Positions 11,368 through 24,462 of a DNA stretch of 64,000 bases are shown here, piece by piece. The DNA is taken from the NCBI GenBank assembly GCA_001414345.1, contig LLCB01000051.1, positions 177,956-241,955 on the forward strand, in the 5' to 3' direction. Every line of letters starts with the position of its first letter. The first letter of the stretch is position 1. Made by a program: the position numbers and the translations under genes. The notes below the pieces were generated by a model. The model did not search any database, was not told the DNA's origin, and saw only the letters and a list, made by a program, of their open reading frames with translations. The stretch comes from Hymenoscyphus infarciens (taxonomy: Eukaryota; Ascomycota; Leotiomycetes; Helotiales; Helotiaceae).

Positions 11368-12634
11368 TGCATTTCTGCAACATATACTTCCGTCTCTTAA
11401 GAGGTGGCATCTGAACCAGTTCGAAAGTATAAAATTCCTACTCCGCCCTCTGTCCTGTAAAGTTGGTTAGCAGGTTACTTGTGGACAATTTTGCAAGGTC
11501 CTTTACACTGTGCAAGGGCCTCATTTATTACATCCTGTATTTTCTTTGCGAAATATTTTGTTTTGAGGAATTGGAGTAGGGCCATTGCCCCACCAGTTTG
11601 GAGTTTTGACAAACTACTATGCAGGGTAGCAAGAATTTGATTCGTTGAAGTAGATGAAAGTAATGCTCGCATATGGATCTTGACCATTTAATGGTCTAGT
11701 CCTGAGCTCTTCCATGAAATTAGGGAGCTATAAGGCGAGGCGTCGGACTTTCGTCGTTATTCCTTTTATCTCCTTCATTTTTGCTATTCCCCCGTTCATA
11801 TTTATTCTGTTTCCCCTTAGAGTTGAGTGGTACTTTGAAGGAGACATAAAGGGAAGTGTAGAGGAGAGTAATGAGGTATTTGGGGATAGATTTCATTTTG
11901 AATGGTTTCGCGCTTCTGTTATCCTTTTCATAGGAGAATCGAAAAACAGTACAGTAAGATTACATCGAAGAACTAATTAGTAAGTGATGGACCTTTTCGG
12001 ATTTTTGGTTGATTTTTATGATTTTCCTTTAGGGCCTGAGAGTCCGTGAGGTGGTAGACTGCATCGCTATATGTAGAGCCACCCCCAACGTGAATAGCTA
12101 GCTCAGAAAGGAAGATATTCCTCAAGCACTTCTTTGATACTTTAGTATTCTACGTCTGTACTCGTATTCTTTTCTAGATTTGCAACTTTTGAATGTCGAA
12201 TAATCTTTCTCTCCAGTGTTCGTAAGGTCGCGTAAAATTACCGCCCCTACCCGCCCCGAGTATACGACGATGAGGCATAGGTAAGTTGAGCGGACAGTAT
12301 CGTATCTGATTTCTCAGAACAACGGATCATATCAAGTGCTTTATGAGAAACCCACCAAAGAAATGGTGAAATGGAATAGAGAAGTTAAAAATATGACCCT
12401 CCCTTCGTCATCCGCGATACTCCTCATAACTTTTGACAGTCTACTCAAATGGAAACCAAGACGTGTTCTCTCAAACCAAGCACCGACTTCAATTTTATTC
12501 ACAAGTCAACAAGACACACTGATCCAAAACACATCTAAACTTGAATAGCCACTATGTACAGCCCTAACCACAACACTACCCCAAGCTAAATGCCGTCTCA
12601 CATCCCAACTCGTCTTTTCATCCTCATCCCAAGC
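11368..12634. other. Intergenic region, only weak open frames
   Basis: Contains a 70-codon frame on the minus strand (11475-11687), an 88-codon frame on the plus strand with one hydrophobic stretch (11714-11980) and a 70-codon frame (12336-12548). None has a recognisable domain or splice signals that would extend it. They may be remnants. Confidence 0.4.
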
Positions 12635-14240
12635 CTAAACAGAAACGTGACCTTCGCCATCCTCTTCCTCCCCAACATGAATGCACTTGACGCTATCACT
12701 CAGCACGGGATTTAACCCCTCAATCGTCGGACAAGTCTTTACCCCTGTGTATAAGTTAGCAAGCTTCTCACCACATCACATCACATCACTCCTTTTCTTT
12801 TTCACTTTCACCAACTTCTTCCGTTCATCGTAACTTTTACCCTCTCGCATCACCTCTGTCATCTTCTGCCGTCTCATCGCATCCATCATACACCCCCTTC
12901 TCTCCACTCCACCTCTTCTCCCCCCAGGAATAAGGTATGAGAAAAGGGCTACTCACAAACACCATCCCTCCCCACCGGCAAAAAACTCCTCCCCGTCGTC
13001 GCGCCCTCAAAAAACCGTCCCGGCCCCACCGCGAAGTCATCAACTTCCTGCCTACACTTCCGAATAACCGGTTGCTGAGGATCAGGATACTCGCAAGTAA
13101 GAAAGGGTGAAATATCCAGAGTAGGAGTCTGCATGATAAGTGTTCCATAAGCAGGTGCAGTAGAATTCGAATTTGGATTTGGATTTGGATTTGGATTTGG
13201 ATTTGGATTTGGTCTATGGTGAGATCAACCGTCAGCCTCTAGCCGTAGAGAAACAGGAATGGATAGAAAGAAAAAAAGGGAAGGGAAAAAAGGGAAAAAA
13301 GGGGAAGAAGGGGGGGGGCTAGAAGGGAAGGAACATACGACCTAACATCCCCACAAAAGCCCTCGTAATTAAAATGCACGCCTCCCCTCCCCACCTCCAC
13401 AACAGCCGTTACTAATCCCGCATCATCACACTCCAAACTCACGAATCCGTAGCGACTTGTCCACGCACCCGGTCGAATCGGGCATTTCAACTCCAGATCG
13501 CCAAATTTAACCGAGAGTTTATGGCCGTAGGGATTGAGTGGTGGAGGTCCGTATTCATACGTGAAATCGTTGACGATGAAATTTGAGGGGATGGGGCAGG
13601 TTAGCGGGTAGGGATTTGTTGTTGTTGGGATGGGGAGGGCTGTTGTACTTGGTGTGGGGATAAGCGTCGTTGGGATGGAGAGGGAGAGAGTGGGTAGTGT
13701 AACAGCTGAGGTCACTCGGTGGTTAGCTTCCGTAAAGATAGTGGGAGGAGGGAAAAGGGATGAAAACGTATGAGAGGAGGGGAGGGCAAGGGATGAGGGT
13801 GAGGTACTTGGAGCACTAGTATTCAACCCAGGAATCGAGACCGAGAACCCCGTACTAGTTGAGATAGTAGGCGGTATCCCCGTAGGTAAAGTCCAGTTTA
13901 AAGACGCAGTCGTAGATGGTATCGTTCCAGAGAACCCTATTGGAAGAGGGATGGAACCTGATATCGTTGGTACCGGTACACTAATCGAAACAGAAGGTAG
14001 AGAAACCGAGACAGAAGTTCCAATCGACACCGTCGGTACCGGTACACTCAAAGAGACACTACCCAGCCCAACACTCGTCCCAATAGAAGTCGGCACACCA
14101 ACAGAAACAGAAGTCAAACTCGGCACCCCAATCGAAACACTAAACTGTCTCTCCCCCAAACCCAAACCCGCAGCTCTTGGTCGACACACTCCCCCTTTAA
14201 CCAGCAACGCCCCGATCAGCATTCGAGCTTTCAATTCCAT
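12635..14240 (-). CDS. Ser/Thr-rich protein, probably secreted, with Cys-rich domain (three exons)
   Basis: Exons are 14240-13339, 13213-12957 and 12744-12635. Introns are 12957-side donor GTGAGT with GCTAAC/CACAG (212 nt) and GTATGT to CATAG (125 nt). The sum, 1269 nt, is exactly 423 codons including the stop, so the product is 422 residues. I start at ATG 14240 because a TATATA box lies about 110 bp upstream. Residues after a short hydrophobic N-terminus form a long Ser/Thr/Pro/Val stretch with SVSIG/VPTSIG-like repeats, probably O-glycosylated. Then comes a Cys domain beginning NPYPLTCPIPSNFIV, with CPI, LECDDAGLV and YEGFCG motifs. Exon 2 starts with six Pro-Asn dipeptides encoded by a 6-bp repeat. 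The N-terminal signal is weak, so secretion is inferred. A related domain lies at the right end of the window (from 63443). Confidence 0.75.
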
Positions 14241-14350
14241 CTTCGTAACGTGTAAAAATATATATCCGTGAAGAGAAAGTTTGGGGAAGTAACGTACAAC
14301 TTGGAAGGCAACGTAACACGCAACACGCGGCAACAGAAAAGGAGTGGGCA

Positions 14351-14360
14351 AGATATATAA
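14351..14360 (-). promoter_or_regulatory. TATA-like box of the Ser/Thr-rich protein gene
   Basis: The minus strand reads TTATATATCT here, 111-120 bp upstream of the chosen ATG at 14240. It supports that start over the in-frame upstream codon at 14372, which precedes the box. Confidence 0.45.
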
Positions 14361-16340
14361 CAACCCACCCATTCATCCAAATCCACACTTCTCGCAAATT
14401 TCCTCAACCTCTCCTCTTCCCAATCCATCGACTCTCCTCCGACATACCCAACAAAACGGAAACGATCATCCACCCCCACCACCTCCCATTCCACATCAGG
14501 CACTCACCCTCTCTAGCAACGAAGCTTAATTCCCGGTACTTACCTCTAGCTCAAGGATATAAATGAAAAAGACACCCCACTATCCAACCATCGAGAAAAA
14601 CCCGCCATCCTATTGAGGACTCCCTTCTTCAAGTACTATCTATATACCCTCCCTCCCTCCTAAAGCAATATCTATCCCACCAATATCAACGACCCAAACC
14701 CACATCAAACAACAACCCAAACAATAAAACACCACCTCACCTCACCACACCTTCAATTCCTAATAGAGAAGGAAGAAGAAGAAAAAAAAAAGCAAAAAGG
14801 ACAACTCACCTCACATACTCACCCTCTCACCCTCTCCTCCTCCTCCCCCTTAATACCCCTCTCATTCATAGGCTATTTCTATTTCCATTTCTTCCAAATT
14901 TTCCTTCCCTCCCTCCTCATCCAACCCCAACCCCAACCCTCCCTCCCTCCCCCTCTCTCTAGACTATAATGTGGTATGGTATGGTGTGGGCCCCTCCATA
15001 ACTAGAAAGAAAGAAAGGTCGAGAACGAAAAAAAAAAAAAAGAAAGAAAAGAAAGAAAAAAAAGAAGAAAAAAAGGTGACTCGGTAGGTATATACGTATA
15101 GCCTAAATACCAGCCACCACCAGATGAAGTTTTTTTTTTTTGGCCAGATTCGTCGTCTCCAGGTTTCCCAGGTTTCCTAGGTTTCCGTTCCATCGTGCTA
15201 TATTGCACTGTTACTAATATCCAGCATGTAAATACCCCTCCCTTCCCCTTCTTCCTTAGCGCCCGGCATCACTTCCCCGCAGTGTGATTAGGAGGCTTCC
15301 CTCGGTAGTACCATGAATCTGCCTGGAGGTCAGTTGTCAATTTTGCCTCCTCCATGAATACGTATCAAAGTCTCTCACAACGATGGACAGGAGAAAGAAA
15401 ACAAAAAGAAGTCACATTCACGATGGCAAAAAAAGAATCTTTGATTTCATATCATTCCATTCAACGAATCATATCTCATACGCGTCCCCCAGTTTTCATC
15501 TCTCTCAAACCCGTCCACCCATTTGCCTAATAGCCATTTCTCTCTCTGTAAAGAGTGAAAAGAAAAGATGTCCCCCAATCCCCTTTTTAGTTTCTTCATC
15601 CGTAAAAAAAAACAGAAAACGAAAAGCCCAATTCCCTGCCAAACTGGCAACAAAAACTCCATGTTTGCATGCAAGAAAAAGCTAAGTTCGCACAATACAA
15701 GTCTTTCTCCTCTCTCCTGAAAAAATTATCCAGGCTCGACGCTCTCTCTCCCACATGAGCTCAAGACATGAGTCCTGTTTCTCCTGTCCAACCAATGCAA
15801 AAAAAAAAAAAAAAAAAAAACTCTGCCCATACAAAACAGGTTTAACCGTTATTGTGTTACAAAAAGAAAGAAGAGCCCCCAATCTTTCTATGATAAAAAA
15901 AGACAAACGAAAAAATGAGCAATAAAAAAAGAAAACAAAAAGCTTCTCCCATGCTTTTTGAAAGCCAACTCCGTGGATACCCTAAAACAAAGCATGCGAA
16001 AATTTTGGCAGACGCGGAGAAGAAAAAAATTACTGCATCGTGCAAACATTAGGCGTATTCGCTTTGCCGGTGCGTTCCTTTCTCAAATCAACCATAATTC
16101 TTTCAATAATTCCCAACAAAAAAATGGAGTCCTTTTGGTGCCGCGGAAAGTCTAGTTGAAAAGAAGACTCGTATGCAACTGGGATTTTTGTTGGGAGATG
16201 AACGTAAACACATTAGTCGAGAACGCTTTGATGCAGTCGCCAAATGAAACCATCGCTATGCAGGAATGAAAACCAACGAGCCTCTAGGGCTCACAATGTA
16301 CAAGAACTGAGTTTATGTCGTATTAAATTTGGACTGTCGC
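14361..16340. other. Low-complexity intergenic region
   Basis: About 2 kb of pyrimidine-rich stretches (14640-14960), poly(A) runs (for example 15800-15820) and mixed AT-rich sequence. No frame has a recognisable product. It covers the upstream region of the secreted-protein gene and the 3' side of the next gene. Confidence 0.5.
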
Positions 16341-19300
16341 TCAGACGACAGTCATCATATGCATCCTTTGGCCTAAGCTTCGGGATGGAGAAGAATCCAA
16401 CGGGCTATTGAGCATTGAGTTGTTGCTCTGGCTTCGTGGAAGGGCTTTTGGAGTGCCGGACTGCGGGTCTGTGAAAACACGAGTGAAAGCAGGACTCGAC
16501 TCTCTCTGGGGACTCAAGTCTGGGGATTGTGGTCTACCATCAGCTTTGCGGATGAGATCCCCAAGGGTGCGTGTTAAGACACCGGCGCGGTGAACCAGAT
16601 CTCTGAGACTGGTGGTGTCGAAAGGCATTTTGTTGGCAGATTGGGCTGCCATTTCCTTTAAGAGGGGATCGGAAATGGCTCGGTGTTGATGCATGGTCTC
16701 CATGACAGTTCGTGCAACCTCTGATGACTTCTTCTTTTCGCACGGAGGACAAGGAGAGTGGGGTAAAGGAACACTGCGAGGACTGTTGGAATCAGCGCCA
16801 AAGATATCGTCGTCGAGTGAGAAGACCGATTTTCGACGAATGGTTTTGACATCATATGGGGATCCCCCAGAACGCTCGATGCTCTCCATAGGCTTCGCAA
16901 ACGGCTTAGGGGTCTTGTGATGCTCAATTTCGAAATTCTGGTCATTGTCTCCGAAATCAACATCCTCTTCTCCAAAATCCAAGCTGCCTCCCAAAGGCTC
17001 TCGACTGAAAACCATCGAGGTTGGGGATGACGCAGCAGAGAGAGTAAGATCCTCCTCATCTGGAACCGCCAAGGCAATGATTCCTTCAGCTTCTTTCCAC
17101 AATGCTGCTGAGGACCCCTTCAATAAACCCTTTTCCTTTCCTAAAAGTCTCAATCGCTTCAGATCCTCGACCAACAAACAAACCTCCCGAATATGTCCAA
17201 CATGGCCAACGACTGTTGCCTGGCTGGCCTGTATGGTAGGGGGGATGAACATGCCACTCCTTCCAGTCGGTAAATCATCACCTTCATCGTCTTCGTCCGG
17301 AATGTCGAAATCGAAATCGTTGTCCCAGTCCTCGCTGACCCCCTTGGCTCCCAAACCCCATGTTCCGAATTTTGGTGCCAGCTTTGAATGCTCTCCCGTA
17401 GGATCTGGTACCACGGGAACACTTTGGCTCCTCACGTGAATTGGGGTCGGTCCACGTCTGCCAGGTGTGCGTCCTCCCCGAGTATCCGCCATTTGATTGG
17501 CATGGGCAGTTTTGGGTCGAGGAGAACGACCTAAGTGTTCCATCTTTTCATTCGATGGCTCAGACCAGTCAAACAAGTTACTTCTGGGTCTCTCTGGGCG
17601 AACCGCAGCATTGCTATTGCCGGATACATCTGCCAGAGCAGCCCTAAAACTGGCACTCATTCGGAAAGAATGAAGGGAGTTGGAGTTGGATGGAGGCGAC
17701 AAACGATTGTCAACGCCCATGTTATCTTCCTTGGTCCAATCCTCGTCGTCCTCTTCGTCGTCCAGGGAAAGCCGTCCAAAATCCTTGGACGCCAGAGAGA
17801 AGCTTGGTGGAGATGATGGAAAGTCAGAGTCCGCAGTTCTCGGACGGACAGGCGTTGAAAAGCCGTCTTGTTTGGGCGGTGCCGATTTGACCGGCGTCAA
17901 CAAGTCCTCGTCCTCCTCCACAATGCTGGCATGCGTTTTGGCTTTCACCAACGGAAGATTGAGATGTCCTTGAAGACTCGGAGGAGATTCGTCAAATATG
18001 GAATCCAGAGTGGCATTTCGGGAACGACCTGTACTCCCTGTGGCTCTTGAGGTCAGAGAGTCAAATGCAGTCTCGCTGAGAAATCCATCCATCTCATCAT
18101 CCTCCGAAGGGACACTAATTGTGGCATCACGATCCAGAGTCGTAATCCGAGACATTATCTTCTCGACTGGGGTATCGTCGACGAAGTGCTCTTTCTCGGG
18201 TGTTTCAACTATAACTGGAGCAATGGTCTGGGGTTCCAAATCTGCTCTCCCGCTCGGTTTTTTGGTAGGAGTATCGACGATGGTATATTGACGTTCTGGT
18301 TTCTCGAACAAATCCATCGCCATGGGGCGACTGGTTGAAGGGCCATCGGCAGACATGATGTTCCTTCCAGGCAATGTTGAGACTGGTGCCGAAGAATGAC
18401 GCTTACCTCCACTCCTACCTTCAGCATTTCTCTTATTTCCCCTTATGCTTCCGGTCCTTGAAAAGAGCCCAGTTGGAGAGCTAAAATGCAAAGAAAGGGA
18501 ACGGCGAGGTCGTTTCGCTGGTTCGTTCGACTCGATAGAGGGCATATTCGTGTCACGTTCATCACTCTCCTCGACAATGGAACTATCAAGCGGTAAACTA
18601 TCCTCCTCATAGTCATTGGCCTCTTCTGATGATCCGAGGTGGATCATTTCGGGGGTGACGAGTGTCGGCCTAACAGCATCATCTACAAAGATTCGTTTAG
18701 ATGTTGGTTGGCCATCTGATGGTTTTTCGTCGGCCGACTTCCCTGATAATCGGTCCTTGGAAAATCGGACATTCCTACGTTGAAAGAAAGGGCGCCAGGA
18801 GGAGGCTCCTAGTCTACTTGCCTTGCTACTCCAAAAGCTAGCTCGAAGAGGGGCATGCATAGTATGTGGACTTGTAGGTGGGGATTTGGCAGATTGTTGG
18901 TTCGTGAGGTCGTCTAAGGGTGACGGGCCTCTAGAGGGCTGCTCGTCCCTAGATTGGTTTTTGAATTGTTCCATCAGGGTGACAGAACGTTGATGGCTGG
19001 TGGCAGGTCTGCGTAGTGTAGGGACTTTTGATTTGGATCCACTCCTCGCACGGGGGTCGGTCTCTTTCTTGCCTCTCTTGACCAATTTGTTGGGGGGTAA
19101 TTGAGCAGGAGTATTATCTGGCTCAGACAGAATTGGAGCAGCAGACCCATTTGCTTGTGTCAAAGATGGTGAGTCGGGGCCAATGCTGGATCTGGGGCTG
19201 GTGTTGTATGAGGTGGGTATGGTTGAGAATCTTCTGGCCACCCATGATCCCCTTGATGAACCCGAATCTCTCTTATGCTCCCCATCTGACGGTGATGATC

Positions 19301-19813
19301 CTTCCCCATGCCTGAATATTGAATGCCGCCTGGTGCGGGCGTGACTCGAAGGTGGAAGCTCACTTCTCGAGGCTGTGGAAGGCTGCCGTAGTGTCGAGGA
19401 AGGAGGAGGATCTGAAGACCCCGTTTGTTGTTGTTGAGGGGAATTGCTCTCGGGGGTGACGGCCGACGACATGGTAGCAGGGCGTGAAGGGGGAGAGGCA
19501 GTTTCTCTACCATTATTAGGTATGCTGAGATTGGTCGAGTCTCGAGCAGCTCTTTTATTAGAAGAAGGGCGGGATGCCTGTTCCTGTCTGGCGAATGCCA
19601 AACCAACCGCCGCAACTCCAACGGTGGTTGAAGCAACCAGCTATTACAATGTCTATGTTAGCAATTTATACAATGGAGCCGAGCCGATGGCATATGCAAT
19701 GCGATGCAGTGAGGAGATGCTGAGGCTGTCGACAATGGAAGAAAGGTGCACGCCTGCATGGGCAATGTTAGAAGAGAGGGTACTGTACTTACACTGGGTA
19801 ATACGGTTCTCAT
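16341..19813 (-). CDS. Large Ser/Pro-rich regulatory protein, possibly Byr4/Bfa1-like
   Basis: Exon 2 (19640-16341) carries 1099 codons plus TGA. It has no ATG at its upstream end, so I add a 21-nt exon 1 (19813-19793, MRTVLPS) joined by a 152-nt intron (19641-19792, GTAAGT, GCTAAC, AATAG). The product is 1106 residues. Most of it is disordered and Ser/Pro/Arg-rich. Near residue 800 there is an acidic/aromatic motif (EDWDNDFDFDIPDEDDEG), followed by an ordered helical block (GHVGHIREVCLLVEDLKRLR ... ALWKEAEGIIALA) and a conserved segment before the C-terminus (SLRDLVHRAGVLTRTLGDLI). The WDxDF motif plus helical block recalls Byr4/Bfa1, the GAP scaffold of the septation/mitotic-exit network, but I cannot confirm this. 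The N-terminus is unexpectedly hydrophobic (LVASTTVGVAAVGLAFA), so a different first exon is possible. Confidence 0.8.
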
Positions 19814-22800
19814 CTTGGAATGCCAATGAGCTCCCCCGGCTCCTCGACCTCCCTAGACAAGAACACGAAGAGAAAGAATGACGATGTCCGTAGAGACAAT
19901 TAGCATCGTCGGGTGGTGGGTGGTGGAGGATGCGGTGGGAAGGTCGTCAAAAAGGGCGAACAAAATTGAGAGTAAACAGAGGTGGTAATCTCGAGGCAGT
20001 CAATGCACCGGAGGACTTCTTGCATCCAGTCCACGAGGGCTGCTTTCCAAAGATGCGCGTCGTGTTGACGAAGAGAAGCTCTTGACGAAGAACATGGAAA
20101 GACCTGCAATTCGGTTAAGGTTGAAAAGGGGAGGAGTTTGTGGTTGAGGTAGGTGAGGTAGGTGAGGTAGGTGAGAGAGTTCCTTCGGTCTCTGGTTGAA
20201 GAAGTTCGGAGAAAGGAGTGCAGTGCTGGCTGTGCGTAGGTTCGGTCGGCTTCAGGCGTGCACTGACCCTTCTAGTTGGAATTACAGTGAGTTGATTGCC
20301 CAGGCTTCCCTGGCCATGGAAGGCGTAGGCGTGAATGGAGCAATGAACCTTGTAAAGAGGACTAGCGGGGTGTACCTTGGGCTTTGTAGGGATACAGTAG
20401 CACGGAAAAAGAACTAAAGGAAGAATTCTAGCGTCTCAGCCAACCTTGCTCTCGTTGTGCGAGGGTAATTCAAAGTAACTATTCTAAACGCCTGGAACAA
20501 GGTATAATACTAATCCAAATGTTTCAAAAGAATCAAGTGCAATTGTTTCTTCTTGATTGGTAATTGAAGTCGGAACATGGAGCTTTGCTAAAGGTCCACT
20601 GCGAGACAGGGACCTACAATGCAACCATAGGCGGCTTCCCTTCAAGGGAGAACTAACACCAACTAAATCCACGCACGCACGATAGGCTGAACTTCACAGT
20701 ATGTTTGGTTCCTAGATGCTAACGATGGCTGCAACAAATCACCTGGCTGCCCTGAATCGGCTTCCCCAAGTCTCTCTAGCACCAAGATTTAGACTACTGG
20801 TAGTCTGGTACTCGATTACTCGTACCTCGACACGACCTCACTCCACTCCCACGAAGAGCCCAAGCCTGGGTACGCACGACATCAACAATGGCATCCATTG
20901 GCTCCCCCACCTCAGCACTTTGCTCTTCATGAATCGATTCGTCGCCACTGACCTGCACCGATTGTCGCCAACATGGTCATTGTGCCTCTGCTCTGCAAGT
21001 GCGAGAGCTAAGCTATGTAAGGTAAGACCAAGAGAGGGGCTCTCGTGTGGTGTCAGTTTGACATGAGGGATCCGTTACCTACAGGGTGCTCGTATGGGTT
21101 GAGGAGTGAGGAGTGAGGAGTGAGGAGTGAGGAGGAGTGAGGGGTTTGTTTGTTTTGCTGCTCTTGCTCAAGCTGCGCTGCTTATGCAATATTGCTAAGA
21201 ACGAGCTACTGCGCGTTACAGCGACTTCTTGGAAGTTGGAAGTCCCCCGCTTTAGCTTTAGCACGATTGGCTGGGATCAGAGGATATACGGGAGGACCCT
21301 ACATATCATGTTGGTAGTAGGTACGGAGTACCACCTGCGGGAATCTATGCCAGTGGTGCTGTGCTGTGTCGTGCTGCGCTCTCTGCTGCTCGAAGCCATG
21401 TTTGGTGAAACAACAACACTTCGACGTACAACTCGAGAAAAGAGTCGTGATCGAAGCACTTTATATAGCATTCTTGCTAATATTCTTCACATTGCTGTTG
21501 GAAATGGACGTACATACGTACCGACACCCCTCCTCAATTGCTTCCGGGTTCCTTGTATTCGGATTTCAACCCGGTGCTTCTGCTACAACACCATGACCAT
21601 GAAATCAACACCCGTGAGTCCAATTCCGTACCGAGTACTTCGACGTACAAGCACCTTGATATGCATGCATGCCACTTCCAGCCCCGATCCCGACGCCTGC
21701 CGTGACAGCTAACGGACTAGCCTGTCAGTCTCTGCCTACTCACAGCTGTCGTGTCACCGCTATGTTTTAGTGGCAGTGGATGCGGAAGGTCTGATTGATT
21801 GCACTGATATCTGTATCTGTACGCCGCACATTTGCCTGCTGTATGTATATGCTGTTTCAGATCTTCACAGACGAGTTCTATACCAGTATTGCCGCCACAA
21901 ATATTTCCTATCAAACAAGATCTTCCTACACCGCCAATAACACCCCTCTTAGACAATGCCGTCGGCAAAGCATGTTTCAGCAGAAAGTTCTTTTGTCTGG
22001 ATTCCACTCTGTTTCTGATCGCTTCTGATCGCTTCTGATCGCTTCTGATCGGATCGGCTGGAACGACAAACAATCAAGTGTCATGCCGAAAGCATTACTC
22101 TTCAAAACCAACTTTTCTCCCCCGCAAGGCTCAAAGCAGCTCCCCAGCACGCATACATAGCTTGGGGCGTCCCGGTCATGGACCATACAACTACCCCACT
22201 TTGCTGCAGAAGAGGAATACGCTTCCCAGTAAGCTCCCATTACTCTGACCCCTCTTTCAACCGTCTTTACGGATGTGAGAGCTACCGGGTCATCGTGAGG
22301 AAACCGCTGCGTCGCTGCCCTCCAATCTGCTTGGAGAAGAGCAGATACACACGAATGCCGAAGATGCGCGTACTCCGCAGTGGGGGAAAAGTCTTTTTCC
22401 AAGTGCAAACGCTGCGGCTGCAACTTCAAGCCATTTCCGCAGGGCGGCACACATCTCTCCGAGCACCAGAATCCACCGAGGCTTTCGGGCGAATCCCTCG
22501 CTTCCATTGGAAGAAGCTCTTTTGTTTATTATTGTTTATTATTATTTATTATTGACTCCGAAAGCACGTCTCCGTGGCCATGGCCGCCGCTCGGCCTACT
22601 ACCTTTGCCATTGTTTGATTTGGATTTTCTGAAATAGGGCCAGAGGCCGAGTCGCCGATCGTCGGTTGGGTGAGCTTTGGGCCAACCACAAATCCCCATG
22701 GTCATCCTGCAGTGTTCATGTTGTATGCTTGCTGGTTTCCCTGTCCCTGGACTGCATGTCAGTCTTATTACCTGCACGGTAATAACATCACGCTTTCGCT

Positions 22801-24449
22801 TCCTTCCATTCGACCAGGTTTTGGGATTTCAGCTTTGGAAAAGGAGGAAACGCCTCATCCCTCCTCCCTCCTCCCCTTCAGCTGACTTCTGGGAGACAGG
22901 TTTGATGTGTTGTCCACGACCGGCTTCCCCGTTTGAATGTTTCTTTCGGTAGTTTGGGTTTGTCTGGTCTGGTCTGGTCTGGTCTCTGTGATCTTACCCC
23001 TCAGATCCACTCTTCCTCTCAACGGCGGGGACGCTTTGACTTTCAAGTTTCCACTGACATGAGTTGACTTTTTCGCGAGAACAACGTGGAAGCATAAGCA
23101 TTGACCAATCCAACTGCCAGAAGTCCATCAAAGCCAAACGAACCAAGAGGCTCTAGGTCGAAACTAAATATATCTGAGAGCCGCTTACCCATCGCCATCG
23201 CCATCGCCATCGCCATCGCCATCGCCAAGGCCCCTCCATTTCGAGGACGGACTCAAATCAAAGTCCCGAGAGTAGAACACCACCGAATCAACAACCCATC
23301 ATCAAAACCCATGGCCAGACCAGACCAAAGATAAATCCCGTCCGTTTGGGACGCCACTGCTGATTCGATGGATTTTCAATTGCAACATACACACGCCATT
23401 TCAGGGAATGAGATAGGTCAACATCTCAGCGGCCCGACGAAATTAACACCAACGTAGCAACCGCAACCAACATTCAGAAAAACAAAAATACTGCAAACTT
23501 GCATACCAATTTCCCCATCCGGAATTGCTTCCCAAATAAACAGGTTTTCTGCTGCTGCTAAAGATCGGATACAGGGGTACTTTTGTGGAAGATTTACCTT
23601 GCAGCTTCGCTGTGGATGATCGGATGAATTCAGAAGATCTCCTCTTTTGGTGTGTGGCAGGAGGATAGGATAGGATAGGATAGGATAAGTATGATGCTGG
23701 GATTCGCGTGAGGGGAAGCATGGGAAAGTGAATAATTGTCGGGATGTTGACATGGGGATTTCGCGATGGAGGCGCGTTGGGGGCTTCCAATGACGAGGGA
23801 AGGAGACGCGAGAGAGACGCGAATTATCAAGCTTGTTTTTTTTTTTTGAGGGATGGTGATTGGTTGATTGGGGACGTGCTGTCTTTCCTTATTTGAAATG
23901 AGGCTATAGTGAGGAAAGGGGTGAGAATATATCGTCACGGGAATTCATTACTCGAAAAACCTTCGCCAGCTCCAACCTTGAAAGAGGAAAGTCCTCTTCT
24001 CTTCATTCTTTTTTTTTTTCTAGAAAAGAAGAAACGAAGAACCACAAAATATTCCAGAAAACCGGTCCACCTTAACCATCTCACTCACACCATCACGTCA
24101 CATTCTACAAAACCTGACAGAAATCCGGGTTCTACACCCGGTGAGCAGTGAGCAGTGAGCAGTGAGCAGTGCACTGGAAAGGGGAGTTTGGGCGTTGGGC
24201 GTTTGGCATTTGGCGTTTTCCTTCCTCCTCATCCTGGATCCCGGGTTCTCTTATCACGCCTCTTATGAACACCATCCGGATTTGATTGGGAAATTTGTAC
24301 AACACATCAACACATACATATACGAACGCACACGCAATTATTTACGGAAATTACGGATGGAATTGGACGGGACTCGGGACTCGGGAGATGGGAGATGGGT
24401 TTTACTAAGGGGTGAAGAATTGAGGTTGGGTAGATTGGATAGATAGGTA
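19814..24449. other. Gene-poor region rich in short tandem repeats
   Basis: About 4.6 kb with no supported gene. Open frames such as 21137-21712 (+, 191 codons) and 21977-22507 (-, 176 codons) show no domain and biased composition. Tandem repeats include GAGGAGT units (around 21100-21140), a 10-mer TCTGATCGCT (around 22015-22050), GGTCT (22965-22985), CATCGC (23191-23227), GGATA (23665-23690) and a 7-mer AGTGAGC (24140-24170). Confidence 0.5.
23191..23227. repeat. Hexanucleotide repeat (CATCGC)x6
   Basis: Six near-contiguous CATCGC units. They are open on both strands (Met-Ala/Ile-Ala dipeptides), which explains the spurious short frames here. Confidence 0.9.
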
Positions 24450-24462
24450 GATAGATAGATAG

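Noticed and set aside
16945..17439. 164-codon plus-strand frame
   Set aside because: Antisense shadow of the 1106-residue protein gene; rich in Ser from reverse-read acidic codons.
21137..21712. 191-codon plus-strand frame
   Set aside because: Starts in a GAGGAGT repeat and its Leu/Cys/Arg-rich product shows no domain or splice structure.
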